Source: Streptomyces sp. NBC_00654 (GTDB lineage Bacteria; Actinomycetota; Actinomycetes; Streptomycetales; Streptomycetaceae). Taken from it: 64,000 bases of DNA. Positions within the stretch are counted from its first letter, which is position 1, and every line of letters starts with the position of its first letter. Positions 38,132 to 45,740 of the stretch are shown piece after piece. Location: the NCBI RefSeq assembly GCF_026341775.1, contig NZ_JAPEOB010000001.1, positions 1,612,001 to 1,676,000 on the forward strand. Reading direction: 5' to 3'. The translations under genes and the position numbers were made by a program. The notes beneath the pieces are model-generated. The model saw nothing but the letters and a program-made list of their open reading frames with translations, did not search any database and had not been told where the DNA came from.

Positions 38132-38452
38132 GTGACCTACGTCATCGCGCAGCCTTGTGTCGACGTAAAGGACAAGGCCTGCATCGAAGAGTGCCCCGTC
38201 GACTGTATCTACGAGGGCCAGCGGTCCTTGTACATCCACCCGGACGAATGCGTCGACTGCGGAGCCTGTGAGCCGGTCTGCCCGGTCGAGGCCATCTTCT
38301 ACGAGGACGACACCCCGGAGGAGTGGAAGGACTACTACAAGGCGAACGTCGAGTTCTTCGACGACCTCGGTTCGCCGGGCGGCGCCTCCAAGCTGGGCCT
38401 GATCGAGCGCGACCACGCGTTCATCGCCGCGCTGCCGCCGCAGAACCAGTAA
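38132..38452 (+). CDS. fdxA: 7Fe ferredoxin FdxA/FdxC
   Basis: A 106-aa ferredoxin with one [3Fe-4S] and one [4Fe-4S] cluster. Cys9, Cys17, Cys21 and Cys25 come first, and the second motif is Cys40-x2-Cys43-x2-Cys46-x3-Cys50-Pro. The tail ('EEWKDYYKANVEFFDDLGSPGGASKLGLIERDHAFIAALPPQNQ') is that of the actinobacterial FdxA group, electron donors to cytochromes P450 and other redox enzymes. GTG 38132 follows GAGGAGG at good spacing. It is followed by a terminator and then dapC, the same pairing as fdxC/dapC in M. tuberculosis. Confidence 0.96.
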   Translation: MTYVIAQPCVDVKDKACIEECPVDCIYEGQRSLYIHPDECVDCGACEPVCPVEAIFYEDDTPEEWKDYYKANVEFFDDLGSPGGASKLGLIERDHAFIAALPPQNQ

Positions 38453-38476
38453 GCAGCGGCAGCACGCGCGCCGCCC

Positions 38477-38507
38477 GGTCCCGTACGGCTCGTCACCGTA
38501 CGGGACC
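38477..38507 (+). terminator. Terminator after fdxA
   Basis: A perfect 12-bp stem (GGTCCCGTACGG, 38477-38488 with 38496-38507) and a 7-nt loop, 24 bases after the ferredoxin stop. Confidence 0.75.
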
Positions 38508-38528
38508 GCGGTGTTTCCGGCGCCCGGC

Positions 38529-38556
38529 GGCCGCCCGCGTCACCGTGCGGGCGGCC
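38529..38556 (+). terminator. Second hairpin upstream of dapC
   Basis: A perfect 10-bp stem (GGCCGCCCGC, 38529-38538 with 38547-38556) and an 8-nt loop, 39 bases before the dapC start. With the previous hairpin it makes a tandem barrier. It could also attenuate read-through into dapC. Confidence 0.45.
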
Positions 38557-38594
38557 CCTCGTAGTCCGTCGCCCGTACGAGAAAGCAGAGTTCC

Positions 38595-39692
38595 GTGTCC
38601 GCACCAGTCTCCTCCCGCCTCCCGGTCTTTCCCTGGGACAAGCTCGCGCCGTACAGGACGACGGCCGTCGCCCATCCGGACGGCATCGTCGACCTGTCGG
38701 TGGGTACGCCGGTCGACCCGGTGCCCGAGCTGATCCAGCAGGCGCTCGTCGCCGCCGCGAACAGCCCCGGCTATCCGACGGTGTGGGGGACCGCCGCCCT
38801 GCGCGACGCCCTCACCGGCTGGGTGGAGCGGCGTCTGGGCGCGGTCGCGGTGGCCCACGAGAACGTTCTGCCGGTCGTCGGCTCCAAGGAGTTGGTGGCC
38901 TGGCTGCCGACCCAGCTGGGCCTCGGCGCGGGCGACCGGGTGGCCTACCCGCGGCTCGCCTACCCGACGTACGAGGTGGGCGCCCGGCTCTGCGGCGCCG
39001 AGCCCGTCGTCTACGACGACCCCACCGAGCTGGACCCGGCGGGCCTCAAGCTGCTCTGGCTCAACTCCCCGTCCAACCCGACCGGCCGGGTGCTGGCCAA
39101 GGACGAACTGACCCGGATCGTCGCCTGGGCGCGCGAGCACGGCATCCTCGTCTTCAGCGACGAGTGCTACCTGGAGCTGGGCTGGGAGGCCGAGCCGGTC
39201 TCCGTGCTCCACCCGGATGTCTGCGGCGGCAGCTACGAGGGCATCGTCGCCGTCCACTCGCTCTCCAAGCGCTCCAACCTCGCCGGATACCGCGCCGCCT
39301 TCATCGCGGGCGACGCGGCCGTCCTCGGCGAGCTGCTGCTGATCCGCAAGCACGGCGGGATGATGACGCCCGCCCCGGTCCAGGCGGCCACCGTCGCGGC
39401 CCTCGGCGACGACACCCATGTCGCGGAGCAGCGCGTCCGGTACGCGGAGCGGCGCACCGCCCTGCGCGCCGCGCTGGAGGCCCACGGCTTCCGGATCGAG
39501 CACAGCGAGGCGAGCCTCTACCTGTGGGCGACGCGCGACGAGCCGTGCTGGGAGACGGTGGCCCACCTCGCCGAACTGGGCATCCTGGTCGCTCCCGGCG
39601 ACTTCTACGGTCCGGCCGGCGACACCTTCGTACGTGTGGCGCTCACGGCGACCGACGAGCGGGTGGCGGCGGCGGTCGAGCGGCTGTCCTGA
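38595..39692 (+). CDS. dapC: Succinyldiaminopimelate transaminase DapC
   Basis: A 365-aa class-I/II PLP aminotransferase. It forms N-succinyl-LL-2,6-diaminopimelate in the succinylase branch of lysine/meso-DAP synthesis. Visible features: 'VGSKELVAWLPTQLGLGAGD', 'LNSPSNPTGRVL' (cofactor pocket Asn), 'FSDECYLELGWE' and the Schiff-base lysine K225 in 'HSLSKRSNLAGYR'. The C-terminal arginine is in 'FVRVALTATDERV'. Starts at GTG 38595. dapE, the next step in the branch, lies 2 kb downstream; dapD is not between them. A very strong bidirectional terminator follows. Confidence 0.94.
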   Translation: MSAPVSSRLPVFPWDKLAPYRTTAVAHPDGIVDLSVGTPVDPVPELIQQALVAAANSPGYPTVWGTAALRDALTGWVERRLGAVAVAHENVLPVVGSKELVAWLPTQLGLGAGDRVAYPRLAYPTYEVGARLCGAEPVVYDDPTELDPAGLKLLWLNSPSNPTGRVLAKDELTRIVAWAREHGILVFSDECYLELGWEAEPVSVLHPDVCGGSYEGIVAVHSLSKRSNLAGYRAAFIAGDAAVLGELLLIRKHGGMMTPAPVQAATVAALGDDTHVAEQRVRYAERRTALRAALEAHGFRIEHSEASLYLWATRDEPCWETVAHLAELGILVAPGDFYGPAGDTFVRVALTATDERVAAAVERLS

Positions 39693-39756
39693 CCGGCCCG
39701 TTCACGCCGCCGGCCGGGCGACCGGCCGGGCCGCACGCCCAGGTGTGCGGCGCCGC

Positions 39757-39814
39757 CGGACACGCGCCGAGGGCCTCGGGAGTGCGCACTCCCGAGGCCC
39801 TCGGCGCGTGTCCG
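39757..39814. terminator. 58-bp perfect palindrome between convergent dapC and a secreted-protein gene
   Basis: Bases 39757-39785 are the exact reverse complement of 39786-39814: 29-bp arms with no spacer, so an RNA hairpin would have a minimal loop. It lies between the dapC stop (39692) and the convergent stop at 39832, and would terminate both transcripts. Confidence 0.85.
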
Positions 39815-39831
39815 ACCGTTCGGTGTGCCGG

Positions 39832-40281
39832 TCAGCCGATCGGCAGCTCGGTGGGGAGGCCGCCGCCGAGAGCGTCGGTGGGCAGGGCGCCGCCCAGCGC
39901 GTCGGTGGGCAGGGCGCCGCCGGTCGCGGCACCGGCGGTGCTCCCGAGGAGCTCACCGGCGTTGCCCGCGGTCCCGCCGGCGGTCTTCTGGGCGACGGGA
40001 GCGGCGACAGCGCCCGCCTTGCCGACGGTCTTGCCCGCGGCCGGGAGGGTGGTGCCGACGAGCCGGCCGCCGGTCTCGCCCGCGGCCTCGGTGCCCTGCT
40101 GCGAGGCGCTGTCCAGGGTGTTGCCGAGACCGGCGCCGTCGAGCGCGGTCAGGCCGCCCAGGTCCGGGGCCGGCGGGAGCTCCGCGGCACCCGCGGCACC
40201 GGCCGCGCCGACCACGGGTGCCGCGCCCGCGGCGATCAGCAGCGCGGCACGGGCGATCCGACGGCTCAGGGGGAGGGACAT
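39832..40281 (-). CDS. Small secreted Ala/Gly-rich protein
   Basis: A 149-aa protein with a Sec signal peptide (MSLPLSRRIARAALLIAAGAAPVVGAAG, cut probable after AGAAGAA near residue 33). The mature part is low-complexity Ala/Gly/Thr-rich. It ends with near-repeats GGALPTDAL, GGALPTDAL, GGGLPTELPIG. No enzyme motif is visible. Similar Streptomyces proteins are often named 'ATP-binding protein' with no supporting motif. Role probably at the cell surface; unknown. Confidence 0.8.
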   Translation of the reverse strand: MSLPLSRRIARAALLIAAGAAPVVGAAGAAGAAELPPAPDLGGLTALDGAGLGNTLDSASQQGTEAAGETGGRLVGTTLPAAGKTVGKAGAVAAPVAQKTAGGTAGNAGELLGSTAGAATGGALPTDALGGALPTDALGGGLPTELPIG

Positions 40282-40581
40282 GATGCTCCTTCGACAGGAA
40301 TTCAGAACAGATTTCGGAGTCTGTCTGTCCGTTGATCGGACGCACTGACAACCGGTCCGGGGGCGGGGAAGGTTGCGGTGCGGGAAGGTAAAGAGTCAGC
40401 AACGCGTCCGATGATCCGCGGCGGAGGAACCCGGGCAAACGACGCCCCGGGTGTCCGGGGGACGGACCGTCACTCCCCTGTGACAGCAAGGGAATCGGCG
40501 CTCAGGGACGTGGTTGCGGGACAAGCCGCCGAAGCGGCTGCCGGGGAGCGGCCGGATGCCCCGTGCGGGTGATCCGCCGTA
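40282..40581. other. Promoter region between secreted-protein gene and minus-strand lysozyme-like gene
   Basis: No gene is supportable here. It should hold the promoter of the secreted-protein gene (reading leftward). A GTCCG-N5-CGGAC dyad lies at 40327-40341, and a short A+T-richer patch at 40285-40360 fits promoter DNA. I could not assign -10/-35 elements. Confidence 0.4.
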
Positions 40582-41508
40582 CTACTGCGCGAGCCGGATT
40601 CTGACCTCGGCGGTGCCCGATTCCTGCTGCTCCGCGCGTTCCGTCCGCCAGCCCTCACCGTCCGACCACACCCGGTCCGCGAAGCCGACCTCGTCGATCC
40701 GCAGCGCCTCGGCGCGGGCGACGGCCCAGTGCGCCAGCTCCCAGCCGCGCTGCGACGCCGCGTCGTCCCCGGTCTTCGCCGACGCCGCCGGTACGGGCAC
40801 CGAGACCGTGGACGCGGCGGCCGCCCCGGCCGCCCCGGCCGACGGCAGGACGCCCTGGCCGAAGGCGCGCACCAGCTCGGAACGGACCTTCGCCGCATCG
40901 CCCGGACCGGACACGGTCGCCGTGGACGGGGAGCAGTTCAGCGCGGCGGGCGCCCGCCCGGTCAGGGCGGCGGCCAGCAGCGTGGCGTCCGGCTCGTGCT
41001 TCGCGTAGGCCTGGGGGAAACCGCTGAGCTGCACCCGCTGCGCGGCGACCGTCAGCGGAAGCCTGGAGTAGCCGGGCACCTTGGCGAGCCGGTCGTAGAA
41101 GATCCCGGCGGAGTAGACCGGATCCATGATCTGCCGCGCGGATCCCCAGCCCTGTGAGGGGCGCTGCTGGAAGAGCCCCAGCGAGTCCCGGTCGCCGTGG
41201 TCGAGATTGCGCAGCGCGGACTCCTGCAGGGCCGTCGCCAGCGCGATGGTCACCGCGCGCTCCGGCATGCCGCGAGTGGTGCCGACCGCCGAGATCGTCG
41301 CCGCGTTGGCGGCCTGCTCGGGGCTCATCTCGTACGTACGCCCCTCGTCGCCCGCCCCGTCGGCGGCGCGCACCGTGCACCGGGGCACCCCCTTGTTGCC
41401 CGAGACGTACTGCATCGCCAGATATCCGCCCAGAGCCACGAGCACGGCGAAGGCGGCCGTGAGGCGGAAGAGGCGGCTGCGGCGGGTGGGGGTCGCGGTC
41501 CGGGGCAC
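40582..41508 (-). CDS. Membrane-anchored lysozyme-like (putative muralytic) protein
   Basis: A 308-aa protein from GTG 41508 (VPRTATPTRRSRLFR), with a signal anchor at about residues 14-33 ('FRLTAAFAVLVALGGYLAMQYV'). The extracytoplasmic core 'EQAANAATISAVGTTRGMPERAVTIALATALQESALRNLDHGDRDSLGLFQQRPSQGWGSARQIMDPVYSAGIFYDRL' has the layout of the goose-lysozyme/transglycosylase superfamily: a Glu in 'ALQESALRN' placed like the catalytic Glu and the 'SLGLFQQRPSQGWG' motif. Relatives are commonly labelled 'heavy metal transporter', which the sequence does not support. It sits between dapC and dapE, so a wall role is plausible (inference). Confidence 0.82.
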   Translation of the reverse strand: MPRTATPTRRSRLFRLTAAFAVLVALGGYLAMQYVSGNKGVPRCTVRAADGAGDEGRTYEMSPEQAANAATISAVGTTRGMPERAVTIALATALQESALRNLDHGDRDSLGLFQQRPSQGWGSARQIMDPVYSAGIFYDRLAKVPGYSRLPLTVAAQRVQLSGFPQAYAKHEPDATLLAAALTGRAPAALNCSPSTATVSGPGDAAKVRSELVRAFGQGVLPSAGAAGAAAASTVSVPVPAASAKTGDDAASQRGWELAHWAVARAEALRIDEVGFADRVWSDGEGWRTERAEQQESGTAEVRIRLAQ

Positions 41509-41585
41509 GGGCCCACCGTACTGGAGGGTACGAGCGAGGTGGAGCGAAAGCCGCCACGGCCCGCTCCCGGGTATCACCGTGTGCC

Positions 41586-41689
41586 GCTCCCCGTACGCCG
41601 CCGTCTCCGGCTCCCCGTACGCCGCCGTCTCCGGCGCCCCGTACGCCGCCGTCTCCGGCGCCCGGTACGCCGCCGTCTCCGGAGCCCGG
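41586..41689. repeat. 24-bp tandem repeat, about 4.3 copies
   Basis: Copies at 41586-41609, 41610-41633, 41634-41657 and 41658-41681, plus an 8-bp partial. They differ at one or two positions (core CCCCGTACGCCGCCGTCTCC). The array lies between the divergent lysozyme-like gene and dapE, ending 29 bases before the dapE ATG, and is probably noncoding. Confidence 0.9.
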
Positions 41690-41718
41690 CCGCGGGAGAG
41701 GCCGTTAGGGTCGTGGCC

Positions 41719-42798
41719 ATGGCCACCAGCACACTTGACCTCACCCTGGACGGACCGGCGCTGACCGCCCGGCTCGTGGACTTCCCCTCGGTCAGCGGGG
41801 AGGAGAAGACGCTCGCCGACGCGATCGAGACCGCGCTGCGCGGTCTCCCGCACCTGACCGTCGACCGCTACGGCAACAACGTCGTGGCCAGGACGCGTCT
41901 GGGGCGCGCGGAGCGCGTCGTGCTCGCGGGGCACATCGACACCGTGCCGATCGCCGACAACGTCCCCTCCCGGCTCGACGGCGACGGCGTGCTGTGGGGC
42001 TGCGGGACCTCCGACATGAAGTCGGGCGTCGCCGTCCAGCTGCGCATCGCCGCGACCGTCCCCGAGCCCAACCGCGACCTCACCTTCATCTTCTACGACA
42101 ACGAAGAGGTCGCCGCTCACCTCAACGGCCTCGGTCACATCGCCGAGGCCCACCCCGACTGGCTCGACGGGGACTTCGCCGTCCTCCTGGAGCCCTCCGA
42201 CGGTGAGGTCGAGGGCGGCTGCCAGGGCACGCTGCGGGTCCTTCTGCACATGACGGGGGAGCGGGCCCACTCCGCGCGCAGCTGGATGGGCTCCAACGCC
42301 ATCCACGCCGCGGCCCCGGTCCTGGCCAGGCTCGCCGCGTACGAACCGCGCCGTCCGGTCATCGACGGGCTCGAATACCACGAGGGCCTCAACGCCGTAC
42401 GGATCGAGGGCGGCGTCGCCGACAACGTCATCCCGGACGCCTGCACGGTGGTGGTCAACTACCGGTACGCCCCCGACCTCGGGGCCGAGGAGGCGCTGGC
42501 CCACGTCCATGAGGTCTTCGCGGACTGCGGAGTCGCCGGGTTCACCGTGGACGACCACTCCGGTGCCGCGATGCCCGGACTCACGCACCCGGCGGCGGAG
42601 GCGTTCATGGCGGCCGTCGGCGGCACGGCCCGGCCCAAGTTCGGCTGGACGGACGTCTCCCGCTTCGGCGCGCTCGGTGTGCCCGCGGTGAACTACGGCC
42701 CCGGCGACCCGATCTTCGCCCACAAGCGCGACGAGCATGTGGCGGTCGACCGGATCACCCACTGCGAGGACCGGCTCCGCTCCTGGCTCACCAGCTGA
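41719..42798 (+). CDS. dapE: Succinyl-diaminopimelate desuccinylase DapE
   Basis: A 359-aa M20-family zinc hydrolase that frees succinate to give LL-DAP. Metal and catalytic motifs: 'VVLAGHIDTVPIADN' (His, catalytic Asp), 'WGCGTSDMKSGVAV' (bridging Asp), 'IFYDNEEVAAH' (Glu-Glu) and the dimerisation domain 'GERAHSARSWMGSNAIHAAAPVLARL'. The final metal His is in 'FAHKRDEHVAVDRI'. ATG 41719 chosen; the GTG two codons earlier is an alternative. Its leader includes the end of a 24-bp repeat array. Confidence 0.95.
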   Translation: MATSTLDLTLDGPALTARLVDFPSVSGEEKTLADAIETALRGLPHLTVDRYGNNVVARTRLGRAERVVLAGHIDTVPIADNVPSRLDGDGVLWGCGTSDMKSGVAVQLRIAATVPEPNRDLTFIFYDNEEVAAHLNGLGHIAEAHPDWLDGDFAVLLEPSDGEVEGGCQGTLRVLLHMTGERAHSARSWMGSNAIHAAAPVLARLAAYEPRRPVIDGLEYHEGLNAVRIEGGVADNVIPDACTVVVNYRYAPDLGAEEALAHVHEVFADCGVAGFTVDDHSGAAMPGLTHPAAEAFMAAVGGTARPKFGWTDVSRFGALGVPAVNYGPGDPIFAHKRDEHVAVDRITHCEDRLRSWLTS

Positions 42799-42882
42799 CT
42801 CATGGCATTCCCCTGCCCGTAACCCCGGTGGATCTACGCTGGCCCGAACAGGCACATCGCAGGTCGGCGGAGGGAGCAGGTC

Positions 42883-43668
42883 ATGGGCAACCCCGAGGAT
42901 GCACGGATCCCCGAGAACGCGGAGGTCCCCGAGGGCGCGGTCAGGCCCGAGGAACAGCGGATGGGCCCGGTGCTGCGCCGTCGGGAGCAGGTGCAGCCCG
43001 GTACGACCGATCAGCGGCTGCTGGACTCCGAGGGCGACTCCGAGTGGGTGCACACCGACCCCTGGCGGGTGATGCGCATCCAGTCGGAGTTCGTCGAGGG
43101 GTTCGGCGCCCTGGCCGAACTGCCGAGCGCCATCAGCGTCTTCGGATCGGCCCGCACGGCGCCCGGTACGGCGGACTACGAGGCGGGCGTGCGGATCGGC
43201 GGGGCGCTCGTCGAGGCGGGCTTCGCCGTGATCACCGGCGGCGGCCCGGGGGCGATGGAGGCGGCGAACAAGGGCGCGCGGGAGGCGAAGGGCGTCTCGG
43301 TCGGGCTCGGCATCGAGCTGCCGTTCGAGTCGGGGCTGAATCCGCACGTCGACATCGGAGTCAACTTCCGTTACTTCTTTGTCCGGAAGACGATGTTTGT
43401 GAAGTATGCCCAGGGCTTCGTCGTCCTGCCCGGCGGCCTCGGCACGCTGGACGAGCTCTTCGAGGCGCTGACCCTGGTCCAGACGGGCAAGGTGACCCGC
43501 TTCCCGATCGTGCTCTTCGGCTCGGCGTACTGGGGCGGCCTCGTCGACTGGCTCCGGGACACCGTGGTCGCCCAGGGCAAGGCGTCCGAGAAGGACCTGC
43601 TGCTCTTCCACGTCACGGACGACGTGGAGGAGGCGGTCATGCTGGTGACCAAGGAGGTCGGCCGGTAG
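42883..43668 (+). CDS. LOG-like Rossmann-fold protein (TIGR00730 family)
   Basis: A 261-aa protein. The lysine-decarboxylase-like/LOG motif PGGLGTLDE is at residues 183-191, and 'VITGGGPGAMEAANKGAREAKG' gives the nucleotide-binding region. Family members are cytokinin-activating phosphoribohydrolases or nucleotide-5'-monophosphate nucleosidases. A ~70-residue N-terminal extension ('PVLRRREQVQPGTTDQRLLD') marks the long actinobacterial subgroup. Same position (dapE, LOG-like, folP2) as Rv1205 in M. tuberculosis. Confidence 0.92.
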   Translation: MGNPEDARIPENAEVPEGAVRPEEQRMGPVLRRREQVQPGTTDQRLLDSEGDSEWVHTDPWRVMRIQSEFVEGFGALAELPSAISVFGSARTAPGTADYEAGVRIGGALVEAGFAVITGGGPGAMEAANKGAREAKGVSVGLGIELPFESGLNPHVDIGVNFRYFFVRKTMFVKYAQGFVVLPGGLGTLDELFEALTLVQTGKVTRFPIVLFGSAYWGGLVDWLRDTVVAQGKASEKDLLLFHVTDDVEEAVMLVTKEVGR

Positions 43669-43680
43669 GTCCGGCGCCCG

Positions 43681-43714
43681 CGGGCGGGTCCGGACGACGC
43701 TCCGGACCCGCCCG
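43681..43714. terminator. Bidirectional terminator, LOG-like gene / folP
   Basis: A perfect 14-bp stem (CGGGCGGGTCCGGA, 43681-43694 with 43701-43714) and a 6-nt loop between convergent genes. Confidence 0.8.
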
Positions 43715-43737
43715 ATCAGAGGTCACCCGACAGGCTC

Positions 43738-44610
43738 TCAGGCCAGCCCGCGCCGTGCCACCGCCGGCGCCCGGTGCCCGGCGATCGACGCCACCATGTC
43801 CAGCACCTGCCGTGTCTCGGCCACCTCGTGCACCCGGTACACCCGGGCCCCGAGCCATGCGGAGACCGCGGTCGTCGCGAGCGTGCCGATCACCCGTTCC
43901 TTGACCGGCCGGTCAAGGGTCTCCCCGACGAAGTCCTTGTTGGACAGCGAGACGAGCACCGGCCACCCGGTCTCCGCCATCTCGCCGAGCCGCCGCGTCG
44001 CCTCCAGGGAGTGCCGGGTGTTCTTCCCGAAGTCGTGACCGGGGTCGATCATGATCCCGTCGGCCCGCACGCCCAGTTCCACGGCCCGCTCGGCCAGCCC
44101 CACCGTCACCCGCAGGATGTCCGCCATCACGTCCTCGTACGCGATCCGGTGCGGCCGGGTCCGCGGCTCGGCGCCGCCCGCGTGCGTGCACACCAGGCCC
44201 GCCCCGTACCGCGCCGCGACCTCCGCGAGCTCGGGGTCGACCCCGCCCCACGCGTCGTTCAGCAGATCCGCGCCCGCCTCGCAGACCGCCTCGCCCACAT
44301 CGTGGCGCCAGGTGTCCACGCTGATCACCACGTCCGGGTGCCGGCGGCGGACCTCGGCGACGAACCCGACCGTGCGGCGGGCCTCCTCCTCGGCGGACAC
44401 GTCCTCGCCGGGGCCCGCCTTCACCCCGCCGATGTCGATGATCGCGGCGCCCTCGGCGACCGCCTGCTCGACCCGGGCCAGCGCCGGCTCGTCCCCGAAC
44501 GTCGCGCCCTGGTCGTAGAAGGAGTCCGGGGTCCGGTTCACGATCGCCATGATCACCGGCTCGTGCGGCCCGAATTCCCGCCGTCCGAGCCTCAGTGCAC
44601 CGCTTCGCAT
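43738..44610 (-). CDS. folP: Dihydropteroate synthase (FolP2-like)
   Basis: A 290-aa TIM-barrel protein. 'MAIVNRTPDSFYDQGATF' (pterin-site loop 1), 'IDIGGVKAGPGEDVSAEEEARR' (loop 2), 'ISVDTWRHDV', 'LLNDAWGG' and 'IMIDPGHDFGKNTRHSLEATRR' match the family. Loop 2 reads GGVKAGPG rather than the canonical GGxSTRPG of p-aminobenzoate-using enzymes. In M. tuberculosis the gene in this context is folP2, whose product is reported to lack normal DHPS activity, so the catalytic role here is uncertain. Convergent with the LOG-like gene. Confidence 0.92.
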   Translation of the reverse strand: MRSGALRLGRREFGPHEPVIMAIVNRTPDSFYDQGATFGDEPALARVEQAVAEGAAIIDIGGVKAGPGEDVSAEEEARRTVGFVAEVRRRHPDVVISVDTWRHDVGEAVCEAGADLLNDAWGGVDPELAEVAARYGAGLVCTHAGGAEPRTRPHRIAYEDVMADILRVTVGLAERAVELGVRADGIMIDPGHDFGKNTRHSLEATRRLGEMAETGWPVLVSLSNKDFVGETLDRPVKERVIGTLATTAVSAWLGARVYRVHEVAETRQVLDMVASIAGHRAPAVARRGLA

Positions 44611-44702
44611 CCCGTTGTTCCTCCTCAGTAGGTCGCCTGCGACCCTAACCGCCGGTGCCGCATGGCACGATCGGACCCGGACAGGATTCCGCCCCCGGGG
44701 AG

Positions 44703-45110
44703 ATGCTCGTGTTCTGGTTCTTGCTGCTGACGATGGTCGTGGTGGTCGCCGCGGTCACCCTCGCGGTGGTCGGCGGTGGTGGGAGCCCCGTGCTCCAGGA
44801 CGTGGGGCCCGAGCGGCTCACCGACCCGCTGCCCGCGACGCGCCCGGTCGGCCGGGCGGATGTCGAGGCGCTGCGTCTGCCGATGGCGCCCCGCGGTTAC
44901 CGGATGGCGGATGTCGACGAGGCGCTCGGCCGGCTCGGCGCCGAACTGGCCGAGCGGGATTCCCGGATCGCCGAGCTGGAGTCCGCGCTCGCCGGTGCCC
45001 AGGCGGCCGCGGCGGGCGGACCCGATCTGTTCAAGCGCCCCGGCGATCCGCTGGGGCAGGACCCGGGCCGGTTCCGGGACGAGGAGGACGAGGAGGGCGG
45101 GCAGCGATGA
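44703..45110 (+). CDS. DivIVA-domain membrane protein (Rv1209-like)
   Basis: A 135-aa protein with an N-terminal membrane helix (MLVFWFLLLTMVVVVAAVTL, residues 1-20), then 'LRLPMAPRGYRMADVDEALGRLGAELAERDSRIAELESAL'. The GYRMxDVDxxLxxL motif and following coiled coil are DivIVA-type. The tail is acidic. ATG 44703 is preceded by GGGGAG. It overlaps the tag gene by 4 bp, as Rv1209 precedes tagA in M. tuberculosis. Possible role at the poles or septum (inference). Confidence 0.88.
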   Translation: MLVFWFLLLTMVVVVAAVTLAVVGGGGSPVLQDVGPERLTDPLPATRPVGRADVEALRLPMAPRGYRMADVDEALGRLGAELAERDSRIAELESALAGAQAAAAGGPDLFKRPGDPLGQDPGRFRDEEDEEGGQR

Positions 45111-45694
45111 GCGGCGGCGCCGAAGCGGCTCCGGACGGCAGGCTGCGCTGCCCCTGGGGGCTGTCCACGGAGGACTACCTCAGCTACCACGACACCGAGT
45201 GGGGCCGCCCGGTCCACGGCGACGACGCCCTCTTCGAGCGGCTCTGTCTGGAGGCCTTCCAGTCCGGCCTGTCGTGGCTGACGATCCTGCGCCGCCGCGA
45301 GGGCTTCCGTGCGGCCTTCGCCGGGTTCAGCATTCCCGCGGTCGCGGAGTTCACCGACGCCGACAGGGATCGGCTGCTGGCCGACGCCGGCATCATCCGC
45401 AACCGCGCCAAGATCGACGCCACCCTCGCCAACGCGAAGGTGCTGGCCGGCTGGGCGCCCAATGAGCTGGACGCCCTGATCTGGTCGTACGCCCCCGACC
45501 CGGCCGGGCGGCCCGCCCCGCGGGTGCTGGGGGACGTCCCGGCGATCACCCCCGAGTCCACCGCGCTCGCCAAGGAACTGAAGAAGCGCTCCATCCGCTT
45601 CGTCGGCCCCACGACCGCGTACGCCCTGATGCAGGCCTGCGGCCTGGTCGACGACCACCTCGCCGACTGCGTGGCCCGCGGCCCCCGGCCGTAG
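45107..45694 (+). CDS. tag: DNA-3-methyladenine glycosylase I
   Basis: A 195-aa Tag-family glycosylase that excises 3-methyladenine from alkylated DNA. 'RCPWGLSTEDYLSYHDTEWGRPVHGDDALFERLCLEAFQSGLSWLTILRRREGFRAAF' is the family hallmark, with catalytic/recognition Glu and Trp in HDTEWG. 'RNRAKIDATLANA' and 'RFVGPTTAYALMQACGLVDDH' are also typical. The usual C-terminal His/Cys zinc ligands are partly degenerate ('LVDDHLADC'). The ATG overlaps the previous stop (ATGA). Confidence 0.95.
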   Translation: MSGGAEAAPDGRLRCPWGLSTEDYLSYHDTEWGRPVHGDDALFERLCLEAFQSGLSWLTILRRREGFRAAFAGFSIPAVAEFTDADRDRLLADAGIIRNRAKIDATLANAKVLAGWAPNELDALIWSYAPDPAGRPAPRVLGDVPAITPESTALAKELKKRSIRFVGPTTAYALMQACGLVDDHLADCVARGPRP

Positions 45695-45740
45695 CCGCCG
45701 CGCCCGGGACCGCGGGTGTCCCGGACCGGCGCCCGGCCAC

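Noticed and set aside
41586..41689. The 24-bp array as a CRISPR locus
   Set aside because: Copies are directly adjacent with no unique spacers, are fewer than five, and no cas gene is nearby.
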